Part shown: piece by piece, positions 39,801 through 50,398 of the stretch
Layout of the letters: each line of letters opens with the position of its first letter
Position numbering within the stretch: position 1 is the stretch's first letter
Source: Ustilago trichophora
Lineage: Eukaryota > Basidiomycota > Ustilaginomycetes > Ustilaginales > Ustilaginaceae
Assembly (NCBI GenBank): GCA_900323505.1
Contig: OOIN01000016.1
Coordinates: forward strand, 496,001-560,000
DNA: 64,000 nucleotides
Direction of reading: 5' to 3'
Position numbers and translations under genes: made by a program
Notes under the pieces: generated by a model
Seen by the model: only the letters and a program-made list of their open reading frames with translations
Told to the model about the DNA's origin: nothing
Database searches by the model: none

Positions 39801-40698
39801 ATGCGCTCGGCCTCGCGCTGGTAATGCTCGTTGGCAGCGACGCCCTTGGAAGTGCCAGCTGCGGGCACGGCGAGGTGGTTGCCGTTGGTAGATTGCTTCA
39901 TCTCGCGGGCTTGACTCGACTGTTGTTGTTGCTGCTGCTGCTGTTGTGCTGAGGATGATGTTGTTGTTGCTGTGACAGGGGCAGCAGGAGCGGCAGCGGC
40001 GTATGTTTGGGAAGTGGATGCTGGGACAGGCAATGCTTTGTCTTGCGGAGCGAAACCGGTCTGATTGGATGCTGCGGAAGCTTGATTTCTGGAAGCAGAG
40101 CTGTCGGCTGGATGAACTTGAATCGACGGACCTGCGGAAGGATCAGTCTGTTGGGGTTGAGGATCAGATTGAGGAGGTGGAGGCATGAGTACGCTGTCCG
40201 GCATGACATGGAGAAAAGGTGGGGACTGGCGATCAAGGGGGTATCGGACGAAAACGGTCGAAGCACCAGATCACAATCAAACTGCGATACCACAAGGGTC
40301 AAAGTCCGAACGGCGTGCATGCATCGACTGAAACATCCTGTGCTCTCAGCGCAAAAAGCAGAGCGATGGTGGGAAGATGGAAAGGTGGGTGGAGCTGCGG
40401 AGCGGAAAGACGAAGAGGTGGAGGGAGCCATCGCAGCTGTATCGGCCCCGATGCGCTCGCACCGCTGATGATTCGTCGGGACGCGACGGTGGGACCGAAA
40501 TGGTTAAGTTTGGTGGGGACGAGGCTGAGTGCGCTGTCCGCTTGCCATGCTTTGCTTTGCATGCTTTGCGCCCAAGTCGAAATGAAGCGGGAAAAGGGGA
40601 GAAGGAAAGGGAAAATGAGAACAACTTACACCTTCTGGCGCTTCCCGAGCGGCCTTTCCGTGTCTGATGAAGTTCTTGAACTGCTCCAAAACGGGCAT
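36828..40698 (-). CDS. RCK2/SRK1-type calmodulin-kinase-like protein kinase (MAPK-activated), 702 aa, four exons
   Basis: Exons 40698-40630, 40225-39714, 39627-39531 and 38258-36828 join in phase. The N-terminus MPVLEQFKNFIRHGKAAREA is followed by a Gln/Ser/Ala-rich stretch. The kinase domain has LIKKMGDGAFSNVY (P-loop), VAIKVVRKYELNSNQ (lysine), ELMEGGELFHQIV, VVHRDIKPENLLFE, an insertion of about 30 residues ending EFMPGIGGGGIGRVKIADFG, and GTVGYTAPEIV. That insertion with GxGGGGIG before DFG is typical of fungal Srk1/Rck2 kinases, phosphorylated by the stress MAPK (Sty1/Hog1). The C-terminal tail is rich in Gln, Asn and Arg. Intron 3 (38259-39530) is about 1.27 kb, very long for a smut fungus. 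About 3.5 kb upstream is gene-free. Confidence 0.88.
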
Positions 40699-42370
40699 TG
40701 TGCGGTGGCGATCAACTGCAGATGTGCAGGTCGGTGGGGATGACAACTCGGCTTTTGACGCTTGAGTTTCGAAGCACCACTAACTTATTTGACTGATCTC
40801 CGTTCAAGCAACACTGAGAATGGCGGGTTGAATGGACGAAAGCAGGTCGATTGAGCTTTGAAGTTAGATCAACAGTAGTTCCTGCTTGCTTTGTTCTGGC
40901 GTACGGTCAAATAGATGTCGATCTGACTTGCTCGCTAGGCAGTGTTGAATGTTGCTGATGCAAGCGTACCGTTGGGTTAAGCGTACGATCGGCGAGAGCA
41001 GAAATGTATCCGGGGTGTGTTGCGACAAGTAGCAAATCCGATAAGCCGAGATGATTACTATGTTGCAAGACTAACAAGCTGATGGATTGTTACAGGTATG
41101 AGTCGCTTTGATCGATAAAGATGTCGACAACCGGGCTTGAGCGGAAAGAATGTCGATTGGTGGTGGTGGATGGTGGGACGCTGCAAGTGCACGATGATGA
41201 GGTGCTAGAGGATATCAACGACGACCGATGAGATGGATAGGGGTGGTTGTGAAGGAAGATGGTGAAGATGGAACCAGTCGAAGTTGCAAGATGCAGACAG
41301 ACACGAGGGTGGTATGAATATGACCGAGACGAGACGAAAAGTGGGAAACAGGAACAATGACCTGAACGTCAAATTGTCGGCACGAGGGACTTTTGTACAA
41401 AGTCGGTAGTACTGGCGTCGGAGCACAGAAAGTCAAGGTGTGTATGCGAATGGGATGTGGATCCCGGATTGACGTCGGCGAGGAGATGCAAAAGGCCCTG
41501 CGTGAATGTGCTTGTAAGCTTTGTTTCGCCTGGTGTTTAGCGAAGAGCGAGGGAGGAGGAGCAGGAGCAGTGACGGCAACTTGGGAGAATGGACAATAGC
41601 ACGAGGCTAGTCAGCGAGGCCAGGGAGCTAGAGAGGGAGAAGGCGCGGGAGGACGATGAGGTCAGGGAGCTAGGCGAGATTGGAGAAGGCTCGTGGGAAA
41701 AAAAGTATTGTATGCGGGCACTTGGGATTGTCGACGTCGAGGAGCAGCTGGTTACTGCGCGCGCTGGAGAGAGAGGGAGAACCAATGCAAAGGGTAGAGA
41801 GAGGAGGATGGAAGAGGGCCAGTGACTGTTGTCCTGGTAATGGGTGAAAGGTGACAAGAGAGCGAGATGCAGTGACGAAACCCTAAGTAAGGCCCTGCAG
41901 CAGATCAACGTCAGAGAGTAGGGTAGAGTGGGCGAAATGAACAATCAGATGGAAAAGGGAAGGGTTGTTGAGCGACTGCAAGAACGCAAAGAAGGACGTA
42001 ATTTTGGCAGATGGAAGATGAAGAACGTGTAATGTTGGGAAGAAGAGCTTGCGGCTGCCAGGTGGTGGAGATGACTTGTTGAAGAGCGGAGACCAAGTTT
42101 GATGCTGCGGCTGCGCAGGAGATGAGGTGTAGGTGCAGATTGTGAATCTAGGGACCAAAATAGTCACGGGTCGTCGACTTCTGGTGGGGGCAGAAGAGCG
42201 TTGAGGTGCGCAGGGAGAGAGAAGGGCGACGAGGAGGAAAACGAGCAAGAGGGGAAGGAACAGGAGCTGACAAGAGGGAAGAAGGAATTTTGCAGATGAC
42301 AAGGGCCCTGGAGAATAGAAGGAGCCACTACAAAAAAGGGTCGGCAAGCTGGAGCAAGGCAGCTCTGTCT

Positions 42371-42421
42371 GAGAGAGGGAGAAAGAGAGACAGAGAGAGA
42401 GAGAGAGAAAGAGAAAGAGAT
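42371..42421 (+). repeat. GA-rich microsatellite
   Basis: GAGAGA units with AAAG interruptions; on the - strand this is a pyrimidine tract upstream of the kinase gene. Confidence 0.85.
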
Positions 42422-42622
42422 GATTGCCTTTGCTGGTGCTGACGATGATGATGCTGATGACGACGATGATGCCGTCTTGTGCAGCATTCAATTTGCAACG
42501 CTACGGCAGCCGACCACGACAACAGAAAGAATTGACGTTCTCGATACTGTATTGGCCCTGTCAGGCACAATCAGCCACGCTCAGTACACTCAATTTCTGC
42601 ATTATTTCAGTGCAACGGAGCA

Positions 42623-42666
42623 CAAAAAAAAAGAAAGAAAAAAAAAAAAAAAAAAGAAAAAAAAAA
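42623..42666 (+). repeat. Poly-A tract with G interruptions
   Basis: About 40 bases, nearly all A, with four single G interruptions. Confidence 0.85.
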
Positions 42667-43504
42667 CCTCGCAGAGAAACGGATGACAAGCTCCGCTGTT
42701 CATTCCAATTTTCAAACAAAAGGTGCTGCCAATCCTCTCTCTGTTTGGCTCAGTCGACTCCTTCATGGCGCAGATCCCAAAGCTTTAAATTGCACGTTAG
42801 CACAATAGTGATCATTGTAGCAGCGGTTCGACGTCACATCCACGCACTCGCACTTGGGATGATGCCAAACAATAGATCATCCATAGCCGTCACACGCCGA
42901 CCAACGCCCAAACCCAACCCGTCGTTCGAAAGCCAAAAGTGAGACGTTGACGCGCGAGGGAGTACATCGTCGTCACCTTGCTTAGCGGGAGCCAAGATGA
43001 CGACTACAGCGACCGTGGCTCGACAGCTTGCAGAGTACAGTAACGTCGTTACTCCTTTCTCTCTTCTTACGGCTGCCTCAAGCCGAAGTGTTTGCATGCA
43101 GTACTTATCGCTTCTTGACATTTTTTGGCGCGCCATTTTTGATATTTGGCGAATACACAAACGGCAACTTTCAAGTGCCAAGCCGAGGTGGAAGAGGAAA
43201 AGCAAAAAGCAAAAAAAAGAAAGAAAAGAAAAACAAAAAAAAGGCTCTTCATGTGGGTCAAAGCAGCAGCAGCACTCTTTTGTTCGGTGATTGGGTGACG
43301 AAATTTGAGCTTTTCCCTTCCCTTTCCACAAAGAGAGAGATGCCATGCCGAATTTGTATTGACTTAGCGTGTGGCTTTTGGGTTTGAATTCCACTTGATT
43401 GTATTGGCAGCGTCACAATGCAAACCTACGCTTTCATGCTGCTCGACGTAATCAAGCAGCTCAGTCGTCCACCTCTTTTTTTTTGGCAACTCGGAGCTCA
43501 TCCG

Positions 43505-43563
43505 ACTCTCTCTCTCTCTCTCCCGCTCTCCCTCTCTCCCGCTCTCCCTCTCTCCCTCTCTCG
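43505..43563 (+). repeat. CT-rich microsatellite with CCCGCTCTCC units
   Basis: CTCTCT run followed by repeated CCCGCTCTC / CCCTCTCT units in gene-free DNA. Confidence 0.85.
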
Positions 43564-44247
43564 CGATAACGCTTTCCACTTTCCACCTTGTACAGTGCAG
43601 TGCACTCGTTTGAAATTTCGTCTGAGGCTTGCAAAGCACTGCCATTGGGGCGGAGCTGGGATCTCGGGACGTCGATTTCCATGCATCACAAGACGACATG
43701 ACGGTGCCCCGCAGACACCTTTTCTCTCCGTCATGACAACCTCATTCATGCCTCTCTGTATACTCTACGACGGTTTCGTCACGTAGCAGTCTTCGTTGAC
43801 AAGTTCATGCGACCGCCGACCACGGTTACTCGGCCTACAGTATGCTACAGTAGCAGTCGACCGGCCTCCGATGACGCCTTCTCACAGCATACGCTCTCCC
43901 CTCACAGTATCCTCTCCGAGAACCGAAGTCATGCTCATTCAATCAGCAAGCAAGGTGCGCTCAATCTACCGAAGCGCCCTCAACCCACGCGCTGAGGGTT
44001 TTGCACAACTCCTTTCCACGTGGGTCTGACCGGATCGTCATGGAGCAGCCATCTCACCCACGTCCAGCCTGCCGGGTTGCACCATTCTCGGCTCTGCAGA
44101 TGAAGACCACCATCAGACGACCCTCTCGACCTGGCGCAGTCTGCTCACTTACGTCCTCAGTCTCTGGTCCAGTTATAAAGATCAACCAAGTCAATCGTAT
44201 CGGGCTTTTCAAATGTTCCCGTTCCGATCTTTTGCGATTGCTTCCCT

Positions 44248-45231
44248 TCAAATGTACATGTTGCCGTCTCCAAGCACTGCCAGATTCGCCGCTGGCTTGG
44301 TGCGTCTAGACGCTGCAAATTCCAGGATCGTCGGTGTCTTGGAGGCTGCGTTCTTCTGGATACCGCTGAGACCTGTCAACGTGCCAAGGGTCTGGCTCGC
44401 AGCTGGAGACAGTTGTGCTGCACCCAACGATCCATACAGCTGAACGTGCGATTGGAAGCTCATATCTTCGAGTAGGGTCAGTATCGCTGGGATGTTGCGA
44501 ATGACAGCCTGTTTCGACAGAACGGACGATCAGAGGTAAAAGATCAAAATTTGTTGTCAGTACACAGCTACAATCGCTGGATCATCACGGATGGCTGAGA
44601 GACTTACCTCGGAGAGGAACGCAGCACCCAGCCCGGTCGCAGCCTCAGGAGAGCGCAACGAAGCCATCTTTGTCGATTCGACCTTGTGCTTGGCCGTGAA
44701 GCTCGGTGTAGCAAGATACCTAACAGCAGTGTCCGCACCTGCCTCTTCTTCCGTATCCTCCGAGTACGGGTTGCGATAGAGCTGCTCCTGAGGACTATAT
44801 GAGTCGACAATGACGATGCTCGACGGCTGAGCTGCATCCACCAATGTACGTGCAATTTCGTGGAAGCGAGAGGAACGAAGTCGAGGAGGTGGGGCTACCA
44901 GAGCCGCTGTGATCCTGGTACCAGATGGAGAGTCGACGGCGCCAATAGATGCGTGCTGTTCGGACTCTGTTCGAAGCGAGTACTGCTGTGCTGGCGCGAT
45001 ACTTGGAAGGGAGGATAGAAATGCTGCTCCTGCGTTGCCTACCAGCACCACGAGTTGAGATCCATGCTCAAGCGTGTTGGATGTGCTAGATCCGTCAGCG
45101 GCGACGATGTTGAAAGGTTCTTGGTTTTTGCTGGCAGAGACTTGGAGACCGGCCTCGAACTCGTCCTCCGAGCCCGACTCTAGCTCGTGCTTGGGTGCTG
45201 CAATGTCACGGTTGACTGGGTCGAACTCCAT
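44248..45231 (-). CDS. Probable proteasome assembly chaperone 1 (PBA1/PAC1-like), 294 aa, two exons
   Basis: Exon 1 is 45231-44608 and exon 2 44508-44248, with a GTAAGT...AACAG intron of 99 bases; splicing keeps phase and gives GLGAAFLSE then AVIRNIPAILTLLED. The start MEFDPVNRDIA... is followed by an acidic ESGSEDEFE patch, as in fungal Pba1 homologues. The body has alternating beta-like stretches (SQLVVLVGNAG, RITAALVA, SSIVIVDSY) that fit the PAC1/PAC2 fold. The family assists early 20S proteasome alpha-ring assembly. The identification rests on overall pattern and the N-terminal acidic region, not on a diagnostic motif, so it is moderate. The ATG at 45231 is the only convincing start. Confidence 0.5.
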
Positions 45232-46419
45232 CCTGGGCAAGCCTGTACACTAGTGAAAGTGTTGAATGGTGTAGAGTTGCGAAACGATGATCCAAACGCT
45301 CCAATTGAAGGGACGCGCAACCAACACTTTCAGGGTCCAACAGTCTGAAGACCTGTTCAGGTAGCGTCGTCATCCACTTCCGAATTCCGATGAAATTCAC
45401 TGGGCTTCGCTTTTCGTGCGATTCAGTTATCGAAATCACGCGGAGCAAACGTCGGATTGTGCAATGCATGTCAAGCTCAAGTAGTGTATGCCATGCCCAA
45501 CTGTGCTGCGATCCTTCTGACCAATTTGCACTGCACTCTTCGAGCTTTCCACATGTGACGCTGCGTTGAATGCACCAGGATCCTGTACGGTTCTGTGTGG
45601 GATTCAACAACAAGGTTACTGTTGCCGCAATGTTGTTGAGTCGATTTGTCTGGGGTCGAGGAGGGGAGCGCTAATTCGTCGTTGTGGATTGCCTATCGCA
45701 GACACCCATAAGCGAGCATGTACGAAAAACAACCGAGTCCCTCCTACACACGGACACTAAGCGAGACGCAGAATCTTTCCCCACCATCCAACCCTCATAA
45801 TTGTACTCAAGATAAACAAAGCCCCCCAGCCCCTCCTTTCCTCCCACATTTGCGATCCGATCGACCCACCAGAGTTTGCCCTTTGTGCATACGAAGTGAG
45901 CCTTCAGAGAAGCTCAAGACTGAGCAAAGTGTTAGGCTTCTAGACGTTCTTTGAGAGCAGCTGTTGTGGGAAAAAGTTTGGAAGTTCCGATGCGAGGTCG
46001 GATGATATCCTTTTTTCGGTGCGGACCGAGCATTGACCGCCGGCGTCAAGTGAGTTAGTCCCCGAGATTGCAGCTTCCGATGCATTGCTGGAAATAGTAT
46101 CCACTTCTGGTGGTAAAGAGCTTCGGCTTTGCAAAATGGTATCAAGGCCCACCGATTCCTCTTTTCCCCCCTACTCTCGGTTCAGGGACAATCGGTTTCA
46201 TTTGACAACCGAGTGGATTCGCCTCGTGACCATCACCACTTTGCGTTGCTCTTCCCTTCTTGATTGGTCAAGTGTGGTGGTTCCCCACTCCAACACTTTA
46301 TTCGATCCACTCTTTGCGTGCTCTATATAATCTTCCAACGATTCTCTTTCGTCTTCGCATTTCTCCCTCATCCTCTACTCCTCTTACTCGCCCCATCCCA
46401 GCACGGCAAACAAGGCAAG
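45232..46419. other. Divergent intergenic region upstream of the gamma-glutamyltranspeptidase gene
   Basis: About 1.2 kb with no supported gene. A CTCTATATAATC TATA-like element lies at 46320-46331, about 90 bases before the ATG at 46420. The frame is open through part of this leader, which is pyrimidine-rich. Confidence 0.5.
46320..46331 (+). promoter_or_regulatory. TATA-like element of gamma-glutamyltranspeptidase gene
   Basis: CTATATAAT is about 90 bases upstream of the chosen ATG at 46420, and supports that start over the upstream in-frame codons, which would place the TATA element inside the coding region. Confidence 0.5.
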
Positions 46420-48309
46420 ATGCTCGGACGCGACGCATCCTGGGCCGCCATTTTGGCATCTCTACTCCTCGCAACCAGCTCTGCCACCGCTTCACCCCTC
46501 GCCTACCTCGAACCTCGTAGCACCAACGGTCAGCAGCCATCGTTTTACGGTGCTGCTTCGCAGGGCAACTCTCCCGAGTACAACGTGCGCGGAAAGCAAG
46601 GTGCAGTCTCGTCCGAAGTCGATGTATGTTCCAACATCGGTGCGCAACTTTTGCAGGATGGTGGCTCTGCAGTTGACTCGATCATCGGTACGGCTCTCTG
46701 TGTTGGCTCCATCGCCTCGTACCACTCTGGTCTCGGTGGTGGTGGTCATGCACTCCTCCGTTCGCCCGTGAGCAAGGACGAGAACCTCAACCACAAGCGC
46801 AGTAACGAGCATGATGCACACGGCAAGAGCGCAAATTACATCCATGTCGACTTCCGAGAAGTCGCCCCGGCAGCTTCTACCGAGGATATGTACTCCAACA
46901 ACCCCGTCCGCAACGCTTCGCTATACGGTGGCTTGGCCGTCGGTGTTCCAGGTGAGCCTAGGGCATGGTGGGATCTTCACCAGAAGTACGGAAAGCTCGA
47001 ATGGGCACGAATCTTCGAGCCCGCCATCACGCTCAACAGGCAAGGCTTCAAGGTCACCACGGAGCTCGCCAAGGCAATCAACATCACCGCCTACCCATTC
47101 CTATGCAAAGAACAGCTGTGGGCCGAAGTATACTGCCCCACAGGCAAACCGGCTCAGCTTGGCGATACCATCAAAAAGGAGCGCCTTGCCAAAACCCTCG
47201 AAATGATCGCCCAGAACGGAATCGACCCCTTCTACCAAGGAGAAATCGCAGACGACATCATCAACACCATCCACAACAACAACATCTACAAGGGCATCAT
47301 GACCAAACAGGACCTCAAGGATTACAAGGTCGAATTCCGTCAGCCTCGAAGTGTCACTCTGCGCGATGGCAAGTACAAGGTTTTCGGTACCGTGGCTCCA
47401 TCTTCGGGCAGCGTGGTTTTGTCGACTCTGCAAACCGTGGATCAGTTCCATGCCGATGGACGGGAGAATTTGAAGGATGTAGGTCTTTCCACTCATCGGT
47501 TGATTGAGGCAAACAAGTTTTCGTATGGAGAGAGGACCAATTATGGCGATCCTGCTTTCGTGCAGGATGTCAGCCAGCTCGAAGGCGAATATCTTCAACT
47601 TGGCTTCTCCAAGCAGAAGAAGGCAAAGATCAACGACAGCAACACTTTCCCTACGGCCTATTACATCCCAGAGAACAAGCAGAAGGAGGTGCTGAACGAT
47701 CATGGCACTTCGGCCATCACTGTCGTTGATGCTGATGGAATGGCCATATCTTTGACCACCACCATCAATACCTTTTGGGGGTCTCAATTGATGACAGCCT
47801 CTGGCTTCCCTCTCAACAATGAAGAGGACGACTTTAGTTCCAAGGGACAGTCTAATTTCTTCGGCTTCGTCCCTAGTGCTGCCAACTATGTTGCTCCGGG
47901 CAAGCGACCGCTATCCTCGATCTCAGCTGTGATCGCAGAAAATGCACACACCGGTGAGCTCAAACTCAGCCTCAGCTCCGCCGGAGGCTCCCGAATCATC
48001 ACCGCAGTCACCCAAGCAGCCTACCATGTCCTCTTCGAAGGTAAAGATGCCCAAGTAGCACTGGCCGAACCACGGTGGCACGACCAGTTGAGCCCCAACC
48101 AGACCACTGTCGAAAACCCCGCTCCCCAAGTCCCCGGCTTCTTTGGATTCAGTAGGCAGACGGCAGATTACTTGTCCAACTTGGGTCACAACATCTCGTG
48201 GGTCCCCATTGGCAGTTCGAGCGCTCAAGCTGTAGAGAGGTTCGACAACGGTGAACTGTTGGCGGCTACAGAGGTCAGACAGCTTGCTGCTAAGGGTGCG
48301 GCTTTCTAA
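46420..48309 (+). CDS. Gamma-glutamyltranspeptidase, secreted or vacuolar, 629 aa
   Basis: The ATG at 46420 opens a signal peptide (MLGRDASWAAILASLLLATS...). The chain has the N-terminal-nucleophile fold signatures of gamma-glutamyltranspeptidases: SGLGGGGHALL, HVDFREVAPAASTEDMY, VGVPGEPRAWWDLHQKYGKL, PSSGSVVLSTL, and, at the autocleavage site, NDHGTSAITVVDADG, where T430 would be the new N-terminal nucleophile of the small subunit. TTTINTFWGSQLMTASGFPLNNEEDDF and PLSSISAVI complete the active site. The enzyme hydrolyses or transfers the gamma-glutamyl group of glutathione. Length fits the yeast and plant proteins (about 600-660). It is separated by about 200 bp from a convergent small secreted protein gene. 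Confidence 0.93.
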   Translation: MLGRDASWAAILASLLLATSSATASPLAYLEPRSTNGQQPSFYGAASQGNSPEYNVRGKQGAVSSEVDVCSNIGAQLLQDGGSAVDSIIGTALCVGSIASYHSGLGGGGHALLRSPVSKDENLNHKRSNEHDAHGKSANYIHVDFREVAPAASTEDMYSNNPVRNASLYGGLAVGVPGEPRAWWDLHQKYGKLEWARIFEPAITLNRQGFKVTTELAKAINITAYPFLCKEQLWAEVYCPTGKPAQLGDTIKKERLAKTLEMIAQNGIDPFYQGEIADDIINTIHNNNIYKGIMTKQDLKDYKVEFRQPRSVTLRDGKYKVFGTVAPSSGSVVLSTLQTVDQFHADGRENLKDVGLSTHRLIEANKFSYGERTNYGDPAFVQDVSQLEGEYLQLGFSKQKKAKINDSNTFPTAYYIPENKQKEVLNDHGTSAITVVDADGMAISLTTTINTFWGSQLMTASGFPLNNEEDDFSSKGQSNFFGFVPSAANYVAPGKRPLSSISAVIAENAHTGELKLSLSSAGGSRIITAVTQAAYHVLFEGKDAQVALAEPRWHDQLSPNQTTVENPAPQVPGFFGFSRQTADYLSNLGHNISWVPIGSSSAQAVERFDNGELLAATEVRQLAAKGAAF

Positions 48310-48522
48310 GAGGTCATTTCTCTTTCGTCTTCAGTCATAGAGAGTGCAGTAGACATTCATCTAGCCTTTTACACACTCGGTAGAGTTATATCATGATCAT
48401 GGGTAGAGTGACGCTCTTTTTTCTATTCAATGACATCGTCACGACTTTTACATCGAACGAAGCGAGTGGAGAGACCTGAGCATGGATGAAAGACAGTGCT
48501 TGGAGCACCGATCGATGGCAGC

Positions 48523-49023
48523 TTAAGAGATACGAAATGGGATCGAAGCCATTGCATCATGCATTGAAATCATCTGAGGTGTATTTGCTCCCGCAGGCCA
48601 CAAGTCGAATCTCAACATCTTCGGCCCACGATGGTCGATTCTCCAAAAGACACTAACGTCCTTGGGCTGATGCCCCCTCTGGCGAAGATTCCATCTCTGT
48701 GCAGGTCCCTGGTTGCCTCTGATCGTGGTGGAAACGTAGAGAGCTCCACGGATTCGGTGGTACTGATAAGGACCATTGCTGTGAGTATGAGCCCACTCGA
48801 GGGCTTCCATCTCCAAACGTGGATTGTAGGACGTCATATGGCTGTAGTACGATAAGGGACCTGCACCAAGGAGCATCGGATCGTATCGCTGCATTCGATA
48901 CTCCTCGTTCCAGTGATTGTAGAGGCGCTGCTCTGGCCGAGTCAAGGGCGGCTCAGGAGCAGCCAGAGTGAGGGGTAAAAATAGAATCAAGGTAAAGAGA
49001 GTTGTTCGAAAGATGACGGCCAT
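48523..49023 (-). CDS. Small secreted protein, paralogue pair member a (166 aa), candidate effector
   Basis: A single exon with a signal peptide (MAVIFRTTLFTLILFLPLTLA, cut near AAPEP). The mature chain of about 145 residues has no cysteine and no recognised domain. It shares RWNLRQ and then FWRI..RGPK[ML]LR..LWPA, in the same order and spacing, with the gene at 49880-50398, along with the less strict ALEWAHTHSNGPY versus ALQHAHIPGNGPF. A TATA-like GGTATAAAGT lies at 49113-49122, about 95 bases upstream. The combination of small size, signal peptide, orphan sequence and tandem duplication is typical of smut effectors. No function is recognised. Confidence 0.8.
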   Translation of the reverse strand: MAVIFRTTLFTLILFLPLTLAAPEPPLTRPEQRLYNHWNEEYRMQRYDPMLLGAGPLSYYSHMTSYNPRLEMEALEWAHTHSNGPYQYHRIRGALYVSTTIRGNQGPAQRWNLRQRGHQPKDVSVFWRIDHRGPKMLRFDLWPAGANTPQMISMHDAMASIPFRIS

Positions 49024-49879
49024 CTCGGGTCAAAATTTGGATAGTGAAGGGTCAATGGCAGAGCTTGGAGAAGATGTAGTCTGTTCCCCATTTTCTGGAG
49101 CGTTGAGAGGAAACTTTATACCTCGATCTGGTGTCAGGGGTGTCACAAATACAATTCACGTTATCATCATATTGTAGCAAAGGTACAGATCAAGTTGTCG
49201 ACAATCACGAATGGCAGAGATTCAGGTTCACACATCGATACAGACGTCTTCATTTCTCGAGAGGTTAATTTAGGGGCGTCAGTGAAGATATCACAGCGAC
49301 GCCACCAGTTGTGCCAACCCTGATGTTCGTTGTCAGAGGTCAGGCCAGCAACCGTGCCGACGGTCCTGTTCGTTGTCACGACAGCGGATGCAACCATGTT
49401 CTAGGCACAAGATGGACCACACGAGACATCACTTACTTTGGTATGGGGGCTAGACGAAGCAATTTCGATGCGCCACCCCATCGCCGTCCCCCAAAAGCAT
49501 CTCTCTGGCTCACAACCACCCACTTCCTTCATCTTATACTTTGGCGCATGATAGCGCAGACCAAGTCGATGCAAAATCACATCGGAGCTGCTCAGATTGC
49601 CAACTGAGTTCGATGTTGAGATGCCTATGGTCATCGTGATACTGCACCCGCATCAAGACATCGCAGGACATTTTCATTCGTCATCAGACTCTTACATTGT
49701 TCTCAAAGTCATTTGTCATGTGTATGTAGGGATGTCAATTCGATTGTGACAAAGTTGTCACTAACATGGATTGATCCATAAGAAGGGGTCGAGATGAAGA
49801 GAGTAGCAGCTCTGTTTGTGAAGTCTGTGTATGAGCTGAATTTGGGAAAGACACACGTGAAGAGAGCTATATCGATCGC
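49024..49879. other. Intergenic region between the two small secreted protein genes
   Basis: About 860 bp. I looked for a degenerate third paralogue (RWNLRQ or RGPK..R..LWPA in any frame) and found none. No other gene is supported. Confidence 0.45.
49113..49122 (-). promoter_or_regulatory. TATA-like element of small secreted protein gene a
   Basis: Read on the - strand as GGTATAAAGT, about 95 bases upstream of the ATG at 49023. Confidence 0.4.
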
Positions 49880-50398
49880 TCAGCAACACATGAACCAGCC
49901 TCTCGGAACGCTGTCGATTGCCTCCTTCATCGTCATTAACGGTGCCTTTGTTGTGAGGGTTGCGGGCCAGAGCTGTAGTCTAAGCAGTTTGGGACCTGCT
50001 CTGCCGATCCTCCAGAAAGCTTGGGCGTCATAGTTGCTCGGTTGACCATTGATGTTCTGCCTGAGATTCCATCGGCGACCGAGTTCACTGTCTCCTTTGA
50101 CCTGGGTAGAGGCGTAAACGGCCTTGCTGACTTCAGAATGCTGCACAAAGAAGGGTCCATTGCCTGGGATGTGGGCATGCTGGAGCGCTTGTTGCTGAAT
50201 AGGATGGGTGACACCCAGATGAGAGGAATAGTCTATGGGAGGCGGAGGCAAAGCATTCGGTTGGCCATAGTACTCTGCTTGGCTCTCAATAAGAAAGGCT
50301 ATGCCTTCTGAGTCCAGCTTCGGCCGTTGCACGGCAAGGACAAAGGAGAGGAAGAGGACGACGAGGAAGATGGAAGAACATTTTGCACGAGATGTCAT
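49880..50398 (-). CDS. Small secreted protein, paralogue pair member b (172 aa), candidate effector
   Basis: A single exon with a signal peptide (MTSRAKCSSIFLVVLFLSFVLA, cut near VQRP). The core GRRWNLRQNINGQ...FWRIGRAGPKLLRLQLWPA aligns with member a. YASTQVKGDSELG corresponds to YVSTTIRGNQGPA in a. The C-terminus differs (SVPRGWFMCC, with two terminal cysteines). Both are on the - strand in tandem, so they arose by local duplication followed by strong divergence, as often seen for secreted proteins under host selection. No relation to the large array at 1-12.7 kb is visible. Confidence 0.8.
   Translation of the reverse strand: MTSRAKCSSIFLVVLFLSFVLAVQRPKLDSEGIAFLIESQAEYYGQPNALPPPPIDYSSHLGVTHPIQQQALQHAHIPGNGPFFVQHSEVSKAVYASTQVKGDSELGRRWNLRQNINGQPSNYDAQAFWRIGRAGPKLLRLQLWPATLTTKAPLMTMKEAIDSVPRGWFMCC

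Larger units (their letters stand above)
40699..44247. other. Large gene-free region upstream of the stress kinase gene
   Basis: 3.5 kb between the kinase ATG and the 3' end of the next gene, both on the - strand. No open frame resembles a known family; those present are low in complexity and shadow purine/pyrimidine tracts. It contains GA-rich DNA at 42200-42421, poly-A at 42623-42666 and CT-rich repeats at 43505-43563. It probably holds a long promoter and possibly a spliced 5' UTR of the kinase; a non-coding RNA cannot be excluded. Confidence 0.5.

Noticed and set aside
41883..42491. Open frame of 202 codons (- strand) in the gene-free region upstream of the kinase
   Set aside because: It is dominated by Leu/Ser low complexity produced by the CT-rich tract and has no credible start context or domain.
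49024..49879. Possible third, decayed copy of the small secreted pair
   Set aside because: No trace of RWNLRQ or the RGPK/LWPA core was found in any frame.
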